From Dioscorea cayenensis subsp. rotundata (lineage: Eukaryota > Streptophyta > Magnoliopsida > Dioscoreales > Dioscoreaceae): DNA of 64,000 bases. Of the stretch, positions 10,992 to 22,560 are shown piece by piece (within the stretch, counting starts at the first letter, position 1; every line of letters begins with the position of its first letter). Position numbers and translations under genes: made by a program. The notes under the pieces were generated by a model that saw nothing but the letters and a program-made list of their open reading frames with translations, ran no database searches and was not told the DNA's origin. The stretch is taken from contig NC_052494.1 in assembly GCF_009730915.1 (NCBI RefSeq), forward strand, positions 248,001-312,000, given 5' to 3'.

Positions 10992-13365
10992 ATGGCGCCG
11001 TCCTTTGACTGGTGGGCAAAGGAGTCACAGAGAGGAACTCCAGTGGTGGTGAAGATGGAGAACCCTAACTGGTCCATGGTGGAGCTCTCCGGCGATGACA
11101 CTGATGAAGACTCTACCCTCTCTGGCACCGCCGCTGCCAAGATTGGCCGGAATAAGAATGCTAAGCAAATCACTTGGGTTCTCCTCCTCAAAGCCCACCG
11201 CGCCGCCGGCTGCCTCACTTCCCTCGCTTGGACCTTCTTCTCCCTCGTCTCCGCCATCCGCCGCCGCCTTGCCGCTGGCCGCACTGACGCCACTGACAGC
11301 CACCATCTCCGTTCCCGTGTCTACTCCTTTATCAAAGTCTTCCTCTTTCTCTCCATCACTCTCCTTATCTTCGAGCTCGCAGCCTACTTCAATGGCTGGC
11401 ATCTCCGCAAGCTGTCCATTCCCACTTTCTCGCTGGCTTCGATCTACTCCGATTGGGTCCGCTTCCGAGTCGCCTACCTCGCTCCACCGCTGCAATTCCT
11501 CGCCGACTCCTGCGTCGTTCTCTTCCTCATCCAAAGCGCCGACCGTTTAATCCTCTGTCTCGGCTTCTTCTGGATTCGTTTCAAAGGCTTGAAGCCATTG
11601 CCGGAACCCAGCGCCATCTCCGGCGAAGACGACGTTGAAGCCCCCGGCGAGGATTTCCCAATGGTGCTCGTCCAAATGCCAATGTGCAACGAAAAGGAGG
11701 TTGGTATTTAGATTTTTTTTTATACCATGCAAACAACCTGTTTGTGAAAATGCCTGACTGAGCTCTGTTTCTCTCTTTATTTTGTAGGTTTATCAGCAAT
11801 CAATATCAGCAGTGTGTAATTTAGACTGGCCAAAATCCAATATGCTCATTCAAGTTCTCGATGACTCCGATGATGTTGCGACGCAGGCCTTGATCAAGGA
11901 AGAGGTGGAGAAGTGGAAGGAGAATGGCACCCGTATTGTTTACAGGCATAGAGTTCTTAGAGATGGTTATAAAGCCGGTAATCTCAAGTCTGCAATGAAT
12001 TGTAGCTATGTTAAGGATTATGAGTTTGTTGTCATCTTCGATGCCGATTTCCAGCCTACGCCGGACTTTTTGAAACGTACCGTGCCACATTTCAAGGTAT
12101 GTTGTCCAGTGTTTGTGGTTTGTTTCTTGGTGTTGAGAGTCTTGGTTTTGACATTGTTGGAGAATTTGGTTTGCAGGGCAAGGATGATGTTGGGTTGGTG
12201 CAGGCGAGGTGGTCATTTGTTAACAAAGACGAGAACTTGCTCACTAGGTTGCAGAACATCAACCTCTGCTTTCATTTTGAGGTTGAGCAGCAGGTGAATG
12301 GGATGTTCATCAACTTCTTCGGGTTTAATGGCACGGCGGGTGTTTGGAGGATTAAGGCGTTGGAGGACGCCGGAGGGTGGCTTGAGAGGACTACAGTTGA
12401 GGACATGGACATCGCTGTTCGAGCTCATCTCAAGGGCTGGAAGTTCGTCTTCTTGAATGATGTTGAGGTGAGTTTTCCGGCTGTTTTGTTATGCTTATCA
12501 ATAGTTTTCTACGAAATGAATTGAAACACTGAAATTTTTTATCTTGCAGTGCCAATGTGAATTGCCGGAGTCATACGAGGCTTACCGTAAGCAGCAACAC
12601 CGGTGGCATTCAGGCCCAATGCAGTTGTTTCGCTTGTGCTTGCCAGATATCATTCGATCAAAGGTGTGTTTTCATGCATGACACGGCATATTCTGTTGTA
12701 CACAGCTGTTGTTCATTTCTGCTTACCATCGTTTGTTTCCATGCAGATTGGTTTCTGGAAGAAATGCAACTTGATCTTCTTGTTCTTCCTTCTTCGGAAA
12801 CTTATTTTACCGTTCTATTCATTCACTTTATTCTGTATTATACTCCCGATGACAATGTTCGTCCCGGAAGCAGAGCTCCCTGCATGGGTTGTCTGCTACA
12901 TTCCGGCCACAATGTCCTTTCCTCAACATCCTCCCCGCGCTGAGATCCTTCCCGTTCATCGTCCCATACCTTCTCTTCGAGAACACAATGTCAGTAACCA
13001 AGTTCAATGCCATGATCTCTGGCCTATTTCAGCTTGGAAGTGCCTATGAATGGGTGGTGACAAAGAAGTCAGGTCGATCTTCCGAGGGTGATCTTCTTTC
13101 TCTGATTGAGAAACAACCAAAGAAAGAATTCGGTGGCTCAGCTCCAGACCTCCATGCATTGGCAAAGGAGGAATCCAAGCCAAAGAAGTCGAAGAAAAAA
13201 CACAACAAGATCTTCCTGAAGGAGCTCTCTCTCGCCTTCCTTCTCTTGACGGCTGCCGCCCGGAGTTTGCTCTCTGCACAGGGTATACACTTCTACTTTC
13301 TACTCTTTCAAGGAATTTCATTCTTGATGGTCGGTCTCGATCTGATCGGCGAGCAAATTCAGTAA
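10992..13365 (+). CDS. CSLC: Cellulose synthase-like C (CslC) xyloglucan backbone glucan synthase, frameshifted in last exon
   Basis: Five exons: 10992-11699, 11788-12096, 12177-12467, 12550-12663, 12747-13365. The start [11 protein letters not shown] is the family start; the preceding in-frame codons have no ATG. CslC proteins are Golgi GT2 enzymes that build the beta-1,4-glucan backbone of xyloglucan. N-terminal membrane spans lie near residues 112-133 and 175-200. Catalytic motifs are VLDDSDD (259-265), DADFQP (321-326), VEDMD (413-417) and QQHRW (451-455). The C-terminal multi-span region ends in LDLIGEQIQ. In exon 5 the reading frame breaks at 12918-12921: YIPATMSF is followed in the +1 frame by [19 protein letters not shown], exactly the family continuation. 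One extra base in TTTCC explains it, at about residue 532 of roughly 679. Everything else is intact, so an assembly error, a null allele and a recent pseudogene are all possible. Confidence 0.93.
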
Positions 13366-13802
13366 TAGCACAATGACAATAACACAACAAAAACATCTAT
13401 GAATGTTTATAGATGATGAAAGGGATGCACCCCTTGTGATACCTCTTATATATATTTAGTTTTGCTTTAAAGCTGTAGATAGCTTCACTGTCAATTCTTT
13501 TTGTAAGAAATTTTGATATCAAATGGAAGATCTGTTACAAATTTCAACAAAGATTACATTGATTTCATCTCAATTTGACGGAAATATGCATGATAAGTTT
13601 GATCATAAATAAAAAACATGAGTTCAAAACACCTCCCACACACCAAATCTAATGACAGGAGAAACAAATAGCTAACTCAATGACTATACATGGTCTGCAT
13701 ATATCTTGTCATTCTTTCTAAAACTTGAAGACAATAATTGGTTAGACCTTTTGGACTATACATTGTATCAGATCGGAGCGACGAAATTATAGCCTTCTTC
13801 CT
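13366..13802. other. Convergent 3' spacer between CslC and bHLH genes
   Basis: 437 bp holding both 3' UTRs. No coding sequence or repeat was recognised. Confidence 0.6.
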
Positions 13803-15359
13803 TCATATCTGGACTTTCATGTCACCTGCAATACAATACAATACCATTTTCTCAGAAATTTCACATCATTGAACATCATTTTGCAGTCTGTGAATTAGTG
13901 ATGCAGTTTTACCATTCAAGTCTTTACTGTCAATGAAACTCATTGGAGCAATATTCTGAAGTTCATGATCCCAAGCATTCGGTATCTGCATACGATTATG
14001 AACTGAACAGAATGAAAAGCTGAGCACACATAATCGAATGAATATTTTCGGTAAAGAAACGAATCATTTACTCGGGCTGTCGGAGAAATCTGTGAATTAG
14101 GCATGCTGCACATTCTGACATCGGTCTGAATTACTCCATGCAAATGAGAGTGAGTAGTAGTCATTCCTGGACCAAATCCAAGAGTAGCAGCTGCATTTCC
14201 GTCTTCCGAATGGAGGATCTAACAATTAACAAAAGACAAAGCTTTTATCAACAACATTTCCCAAACTGTCGATCTTTTTTTTGTTTTCAGAAGCTAAGTT
14301 TACCCCCTTGGAAAGAATCTGCTCAATATCAAAGTTCACCTCCGGGTGAACAGCTGCGAGCTTCATCGACAAAAACTGCAATCATTGCTCCAAATCAAAA
14401 TTTTTCAATCCAGAAGACCAGAAGAATTAAGTACCAAGAAAGTGAAACATCATCTCATGAGCAATAATACCTCAACCTGCCTTTGCAGTGACTGAACATA
14501 GTTAATTATCTCGTCAAGCATCATCGCCTTCCCGGTAATCTAAAGCAGTAAAAAACCGGCATCTTGATCACAACCGAGAAACCATTTTTACCAATGATGA
14601 CAAAGGGGATAGATGATTACCTTATTGCATCCTGGAACAAGGTCTTGAAGTAATCTCATTCTTTCACTAATCTTTTCCCTCCTCACCTGCAACAAGATGA
14701 AACCCGGAATCATAAGCAATTGAAACAGATATAAACTGAAGAGGAAAAATGCAGGAACAATGTACATACTCTTTCTGCAAGACTGTGACTGTTAGTAGCT
14801 TGGCCTCGCTTCGCACGAACATGAATGTAATCGTCTTTACCAGCATCGGCATTCTGAGTGTTGATCTTAGAATGTTTACTTGTCTTACCTTTCTTCTCAT
14901 CCTTCTCTTTTGAGCTCTTTGCAGATTCTGGTGAGCCATCCTTCTTCTGTTCAACCTCAATCTGCAATCAAGCAATTCAACAAAAGAGTATACAGATTGA
15001 AATATTTGGCAATGAACTATTTATAATCTCACATGAAATTCATTGGACACTGCCTTCCTCTTCTTCCATTTGAGATTTGTCTCAGTTTGATGATTATTAT
15101 CAACAAGATGAGTTGAAGGTACATGTCTTTTGCTGCTGAAGAAGGAAAGGTTTGGCATTTGCTCACTAACACCAACAATGTAGGGAGAAAAACCAGCAGA
15201 AACATCGAAACTCATGGCGTGATTATCCATTGACAGAATTGGATCCCAATCAGAAGCTAAGAAATGCTGTTCATACACATTTGCAGAAATCATCCCTGAA
15301 TCAAGTTGAACTGGTTTCTTTTCAACCATGAAATTGGAATCACCATCACCAGCACCCAT
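13803..15359 (-). CDS. bHLH transcription factor, subfamily XII (bHLH49/74/78-like)
   Basis: Eight exons on the minus strand join in frame to 322 residues: 15033-15359, 14770-14961, 14621-14686, 14471-14539, 14304-14375, 14072-14218, 13913-13985, 13803-13825. The N-terminal 109 residues are Ser/Asn-rich ([14 protein letters not shown]), followed by a Lys/Glu-rich linker and [20 protein letters not shown]. The bHLH spans about 163-212, with the basic region showing the H-E-R pattern (H168, E172, R176) of E-box/G-box binders. Helix 2 is [20 protein letters not shown] and the C-terminus ends GDMKVQI. Basic region and helix 1 are split by an intron exactly after AER, the conserved subfamily position. 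Relatives (bHLH49/ACE1, CIB and BEE types) act in cell elongation and light or brassinosteroid responses; which one this matches is inference. Confidence 0.9.
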
Positions 15360-18300
15360 TAGCAGAAGATGAACAGCACTTTAGCTAAAGAGAAACAAGA
15401 AATGGAGTTTGTTTGACTGGTAACAAGGAACAACAAACCTTGGCAGCTTTATCCTGAGAGATTGAAAGCAAAAGTGGTACTCAGTTGCAGAAAGAGAAAC
15501 CCTAGTCCAAGCATATCATCTTGACAAAACCATCCCTCCAGCTGTCTCTATTGCTTTAATAACCTTGAGATCAAATCTATTCTACTGCAAAGTGCCATTC
15601 AAGCAGGAAAGGGGAACTTTCACCAGAGCATAAAGGGGACAAAGAGGCAAAGAATCTAATCAGTAAACAAAAAACTAGGGTTTGCAAATAACACTGCCAC
15701 AAGATTAAAACTTTATCACCACAATGTGAATTAGGGATTGTAAAGATCTCAAATTGCAGACATAAATATATATATATAAGGTAGTTAAGTTTGCTACCTG
15801 CCACAACCAACTGCCCTCAGAGTAAAATAGGGTTTCTAGGGCACAAGTTATTCTAATCAAAAGCAAGTAGAGAAAGATGCCTGACTTGAAAACCAAGATT
15901 GAAATGTGAGATGTTTGACTGACAGAGAAGCATGAATCACTGTGAATCAATGCCCTAAATTGAGATTGTAATGAAGAAATAGTGAATGATTCACTATTCA
16001 CTCACCAGCCATGAAAACCAAAGAGATAGATGCCCCCACAAACAAGCTTTCATCCAAATGAAAGTTGGTGCCTTTCTTGAACTACGCAACGCCCGTGCAT
16101 TGTTTGCACACTTTTGAGTGTGCAAGTGCTATCTCTGAGGAAGAGAAAAAAAAAAAAAAAGTGTAGATGATGATCATCTCTTCTTGTGCTTCTCAATGTA
16201 GTACTAAAATCCTATCCAATGCCACCATTATCATCCTCATCATCATCATTTCAACTTCAACACAACCACATACAAACTGTTGTATATGCCTCATATACAA
16301 CAGTTAACAGGCAAATACCGGAACAAAGCGAACGTAGGCATACTCTGCTGAACCCTAATTTGAATGGAGTGGAGTGTAGTGGAGCGCTCATGTAATATGT
16401 AACCCTAATTTAATTTTAATAAAAAAATAGAGAGTTGTTCTGCTTCCGAGGACATAGACATACTCTATCGAACCTCGTTAAATCTCGTGTCTTTATGTGA
16501 TTGTTTTTGGATTTTCTTTTTGATCATTGTTCTATTTCTAATTTTCTCAACACAAAAAATATATATATATATATATATATATATACCAAGAATGAAATTG
16601 ATGAAAATGATGATGGAAGAAAACTTGGAAAGACAATGAATGTATATCTTTAGTCTTTGTTGATTAGTTTTGTAAACTTTGGCTTTTGTATTCTTTTAAC
16701 AAGTTTTGGAGGATTACCATGATTGATGAAGCATCCATTGTTGTTCCAACCTTGAAGTAGTAGTGATTAACATTGTTGCTTTGTCTTCTTTTAACAAACT
16801 TTGCAGGCATTAACATGATTGATGAAGCATCCATTGTTACTCCAACCTTGAACTAGTAACTACCATGGTGTAATAATTTACTCCTCTACTTTTTCTTTCT
16901 TCTAGGCACACCAGTATATGTGTATATATGTGTACATATACGTATACATATACTCACAGTAGAGTATCTACTTTGGATTTCATGTGGTACAATTTTGGTT
17001 TGTAAACATAAAAAATAGGGGTACATTCTTTTTTTTCTATGTAAAATTATGTTCAAGGTCATTACAAGAATTTTTTTACATAAAAAAAAATTATATCTTC
17101 CCTAAAACTCTTTTTCAATGGCATATAAAAATCATTTCGTATTTAGATATTATTTACATAATTAATTAACCTACTGCATTGCATGATTGATTATAAGAAA
17201 AAAATTGATGTAATAAGAAAAATAAAATAAAAATAAAATAAAATAGCCCTGTAATTAAGTGTCATTGAACACAAGCATAAAACCAACATCACTCTTCTTC
17301 TGTCTAAAAAAAAAGATAAAAATTCAAAAATAAATAAATAAAATTTACTCTAAAACAAGGAATATGATATAATCAAAGAGAAATATTATTATTTCATTTT
17401 CGGAATAAGATAAATTTATCTATTTTTGGTTCCTTAAAAATTGTTAGTATACGAGAGACATGTTGCATTATTTTTATACATTTGAGATTTTGGGTCATGG
17501 TTGGAGATGGCCTAAGAGTGATAATAAGCAATTTTCCTATTTCGTACCATTTATTGCTTTAAATTTTAGTAAAAAATAGAAGAAAAGTATATATTAAAAC
17601 ATAACATATATATGTAAATGACCAAAATGCCCTTCTACTGTTTTATTCAAGATATAGAATTATGATGGCGAATAAACTTTGGCCCATTGGGCTTTTGGGT
17701 AGTGTAAAGATATATAATTGTTTAACTACTTTTCCTATGGAGTGTTAATCAAATGGTTATTAATGGTAAACATCATCTGCAGACGTAGTAGAACGTCCGC
17801 AGGTGAGCACAGTAACCTTAATTGCGCTACAGTGAGACGAAATTTTGGTTTAGGGGTGAGTTGATTAGTTTAGTTTGGGTTTTCGTAGATGATGCAACCT
17901 CTCTCTATATATATATAAGGATCAAACCTCTACTAACCGTTCATAGATTTAAAATTTATGAACATTGATCAAGATTGTTGGATTTCAATCCAACCGTCGT
18001 CCACTGTTCAGTCTGTTGCACAGTGAAAAGTCGTCCAAACCCATTTTACAGTTACAAACCAAAAAATCTTAACTAAAGACAAAGAGACACCGGAATAACT
18101 CTAATCACCCAAGTACCATGATCGAGCACTGCTTATGAACCAATATGTTCCTGTCTCTCTCATCCTTATTCTCACTCTTCTTTTTTAAAAACTGGGGACG
18201 TCTCTGTGGGTGTCCCCAAATGATTTTTATCCTATATATATATATAATTAGTATTAATTTTAAAAAGTTATTATAGAATGTAAATAATTAAAGGGCTAAA

Positions 18301-20169
18301 ATTAAAAACTCTAATCTCCATTCACCAGGTCATCATAGAAGATCATATTCATCATATAAAAAATATATTTTCTGTTGAATTTTGTTTTAAATGTATTTAA
18401 TTTTACTAATTAAAATTAAAAGGTAAAGTCAACCAAATCGAAAAAAATCTTTAAAAAAACTCTAATATGCATCAAAAGCATTTTTCTTTATTATATTATT
18501 TTTATTTTTTTAAAAGAATTTTTAGATAATATGTAATATCATTTTCATCTGCCTAGTTATTATGGCCACAAAGAGAATGATTTGAATAACACTAGTTAAC
18601 TCATCAAGACATTATTATTATTATCATTATTATTAATTGATATTTATTTAATCTAAATATATATACACACATATATTATTAATATCATTTTAATTTTTTC
18701 ATATATATTTTGTTTTTTTCTAGATTTTTTCCAACTTTTTATCTAGCAAAGGATCAATTTCATTTTTTAATATCCCAGCATTTAATTTGAAATTTGTTAT
18801 ATTTTTAATTAAACAATTTTTTTTATATGGTCTCTTTACCTCATGTGTCCTCTTTTTTTTTGCTTTTGTGGCTCATTAATAATAATAATAATAATATACC
18901 AAAACAGAGATTAACAAAAAAATTATTTTAAAACAGAATGATATTTGGGGCATTAAAGTTAGGGCATTTAAAACAAAATGATAGAGCATTAAAGTTATAT
19001 GGGCCACTCTTTTTTTTTTCAATTTATGAGGGACCTTTCATGACCATTTTCCTTTTACTAAACATATAAAAAATATATATATGATGCTTTATTTTCTCTG
19101 ATGACAATGTGTACTCTAGAGTGTTTATTCCATATTTGTTTAAAATTTATTTTAAAAAAAAAAAGGATAAAAAGGCAAATTAATAATCAGTCCCCAGAAG
19201 CTCCCAACTTTCCCTTATAAGCCCTTCATTATTTTTTTATTTTTAATAAATGCAATAAACACAAATACAGCTGCGTGCACACCAGAGGAAATTCAATCTG
19301 TCTAGCCTGTGCAACTTCATCCAATTGTACACGGTTCAACTACAAGCCCACACCTTCATTCATTGACACAAAGGTAAAAAGCTTATAAGGCCATGGAGCC
19401 AGATTAGATTATTTGAAAAGTAATTTTTATTTTTATTTTTTAAACACGACAAACTTGACAGATATTTTAAGAAATTGAAGTTAAAAGGATATATCAGTGT
19501 TTCTTTGAAGGGTTCAAACAGAGTTCAAATACAATGAAATGGAAGTGAAAAGAACTATAGAAGAAGAGTGAAGCATGTGCATTTGTTTGGGAATTTATAT
19601 GATGTGAAAGTACATGAACATGCACTACACTCTGTAGGTTATGTTGGCCACATACAATCCCATATTCATCTCCATCTTCTCTCCCATTTAAATAACATCT
19701 TCCCATTTTTCTCTATTATTGAACTCCTTGTTCCATTTGTACTTTTATCATAACCTGTTTCACATTGAGGAGACATGAACTTCATTTATCATTTATCTTT
19801 TTTTCCCTCCTAAAAATAATATAAATAATAATAATATATATTGGTGTGGAAAGACAAAAGGGAAGTGAAGTTTCACCAACTTAACTTTGAAAGTAAGTGG
19901 GTAAGACTGTAAGATAAGTCATGCAAGTGAAGTTACAACAGAAAAAGAATGATGCAACAAAACTAAAAGCAAGAAAGACAAAAAAGTCTAAGGCAAAGTT
20001 TGAACAAAAACATCCACTTCTTCAATCAATGCCTCCATTTTGTCTAATTTTAATTTAATTTAATTTTTTTTAAACTGCAAAATCCTCATGTAATGAGAAT
20101 CACTGCCAAAATTTAAAATCACAGTGAAGTTCACAGAGACATTTGATTCAATTTCCACTTCATATTCTC
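15360..20169. other. 4.8-kb intergenic region between bHLH 5' end and ANT 3' end
   Basis: 15360-16020 is the likely leader and promoter of the bHLH gene. The rest is AT-rich without a supportable gene. It holds a 96-bp-spaced duplication (16690-16860), an (AT)n run at 16560-16585, and a GC-richer repeat-like stretch at about 17750-18240 containing CTGGGGACGTCTC, a motif resembling the end of the element at 57217. Confidence 0.5.
16690..16860. repeat. Two-copy duplication, about 96-bp spacing
   Basis: CATGATTGATGAAGCATCCA occurs at 16719 and again at about 16815. Flanking sequence is also shared (CTTTTAACAA before, CCAACCTTGAA after). The copies are diverged. Confidence 0.85.
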
Positions 20170-22477
20170 TCAAACATCATTCCATGCAGCAAAAACTGGT
20201 AATTGTGCAGCCATTGTAGCAACTGCAGCAGAAGGCCTGAGTTGTTGTTGTTGCTGAGTTCCTGCAATCCATGAGTTCAATGGCTTTGCAAACAGCACTG
20301 ATAGACCATTTCTATCAGGACTACCTTCTCTTGAGCTACTCAAACTCGACACCAAAGACGACGTATTTGATAATTGCGTCGTGTTGTTGTTGTTGTTGTT
20401 GTTATCGATATTGAACATCCCATGATAATCTTCGACAGCAATGCTCGATTTCTGATCAATTGCATTGTTGTTGTTGTTGTTGTTTCTATCTTCAGCATTA
20501 CCGGATTCGATCGCTTTGTTCCGCCTTGCTAGTTCACCCGGAAGCAGAGTATTACTCGCCATGATTCTCTCCACATCATATCGTGTAATGTCGAAGTTTG
20601 TGACCGCATTCAAGCCACGGAACTTGATCGCGGCGATATCATATGCTTCTGCAGCTTCCTCTTGAGTGCCTGAAAGTTTTACGGCGGTGAATTCATCAAC
20701 AATTTCAGTCAAAGAACAGCTTTGCTGCAAGTCAGACAAGTTCAGCCTTATCTAAAGCTAAAGTTAAAGTATTTTGTTTGCAAAAGATTGCTTTCTCAGT
20801 GTTTCTTGGATTTCTATCATTCTGATTGGACTAACATGCTTCTGAATTCTGAATCAAAACATACATACTTTAAGAATAATTTGAACTTACTAAATGTTCC
20901 CAGATAAAGATCTTTGTTTCCAGCCACTCTGCCGATACGAGCTTGCCACCTGCCGTGTTGATGATGCCTATTAAAATCAAAACAAGAAGTCACATTTTGA
21001 TATTTTTCAACAATCAAGAAAATAATGTACAAAGATTGTAACCTTGTAACTCCTCGATATATCGATGCACCACGAGAAAATCCACTGCTTTTTCTGCAAA
21101 GATACATTACATTCATGCTAAATTATATGTATATATGATGTCAATTTGAATCAAACAGAACACACAAGTTAATACCTTCTCAAATGAGCAACATATTCCT
21201 GCCTGCTCATGTTCTTCATGTCCTCAAGTTCATCATGGTAATTCTCCAACTAAATCAAAACTAGTTTCAGAAATCAAATGTTCTAAAACAAACCAAAGAA
21301 CAATATAGTTCAAAATCAAGTAACATACTGGGAAATTAATATGAGTGGAAGGACCCCAATACTTTAATGCAGCCAAATCATAAGCTCTTGCTGCTTTCTC
21401 CTCCATATCATATCCTCCAAGATAAACTACAAAACATAACATTAATTTACCATTCAGTAAAAAAAAAAACATCATAACAAACACTAGTTTCTTATTGTTT
21501 ACCAACCTTGTCTTCCTTTCCTTGTTTGTCCTTCTTTCTTGCAGCTATTATCCCAAAGATGAGCTTCATATCTACCAGTCCACCTATGTCTAAAAAACAA
21601 CACTAAAGTCACAAACATTGAAACCAAGAAGTTGATAGTATTGATTGGCAAAGTGACAAACCTTGTAACACCTCTATACTGAGAAGTTCTCTGGCCAAAT
21701 GTATCAATGGACTTCCTATGAACAGGTTGCTTCTTTCTATCAGTACTAGCAGTGGGAGCAGTAGGAATAGCAGCATTAGTAGTAGTTGTTGTAGAAGAAG
21801 AGAGTTGTTGTGGAGCAGTGACACAACTAGATTGAGAACCAGGACTCATAGACAAGCTCAAAGGTTGCAAATCTCCAAAGCCAATAGGAGAAACATCAGC
21901 AGTGTAGTGTCTAGAAACCCAGTTGTTTCTAAGTGTTGTTGGGAAGTCCAGTGCAGCAGGTTGATACATTTCAGAACACATCTCTTCTTGCAATGGCTGC
22001 ATGTAGATGCTGTCCAAGCTTAAGGCCATGGCTTCCCTTTCATTGTTCCCTAAAAAGTCCTCCAGTTTTGGTTCTTGAGTTATTCCCAACATCCCTTCAA
22101 AACACACAAAGTCAAAAACCACTATTAAATCACTTGTTTTGAAAACTAAAAACAAAAGAAGATGGAGAAGTAAAAGGACCTTGAGGATGAGATGATCTGG
22201 AGAGAGCTTCCATGAGACAAAGAGAACCATCAGACTTGAGAGGCATGAAGGACAAGTGAGAGTACAGAGGAGAAGAGTCAGAAACACCATAGTAGAGAGG
22301 TGGAGCTAGAAAGAAGTTGGCAGGAGGTTGGTGATGATGATGATGAGAAGAATGGTGATCATTTGGTGCATGATGAGTCTCTGAAGGAAGCTCCATCCCC
22401 AACCAGTTACTGTTACTGTTATTATTATTATTATTATTACTATTACTATTACTATTATCATTCAGAGACTTCATCAT
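20170..22477 (-). CDS. ANT: AINTEGUMENTA-type AP2 transcription factor
   Basis: Eight minus-strand exons join in frame to 537 residues: 22180-22477, 21662-22094, 21507-21589, 21329-21426, 21176-21249, 21043-21093, 20891-20967, 20170-20669. Two AP2 domains: repeat 1 from [16 protein letters not shown] (about 235) to [11 protein letters not shown] (304), linker [19 protein letters not shown], and repeat 2 from [15 protein letters not shown] (about 338) to [20 protein letters not shown]-specific marks outside AP2 are [34 protein letters not shown] and the C-terminus [10 protein letters not shown]; these separate it from BBM and PLT1/2. ANT promotes organ primordium growth and cell proliferation and is needed for ovule integuments. 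Asn, His and Gln homopolymer tracts lie at the N-terminus and near the C-terminus. The start is the first of two adjacent ATGs; the leader just above it is a CTT-repeat tract. Confidence 0.95.
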
Positions 22478-22560
22478 CTTATCATTTGAAGAAGAAGAAG
22501 AAGAAGAAGAAGAAAGAAGAGCACAAGAAGGAGGAGGAGGAGGAGGAGTTGTTTAAAAAC
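22478..22560 (-). repeat. CTT/CCT-rich pyrimidine tract in the ANT 5' leader
   Basis: On the plus strand GAAGAAGAA... then GGAGGAGGA... between about 22490 and 22552, so the ANT sense strand carries a (CTT)n(CCT)n tract immediately before the ATG. Such tracts are common in plant 5' UTRs. Confidence 0.8.
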
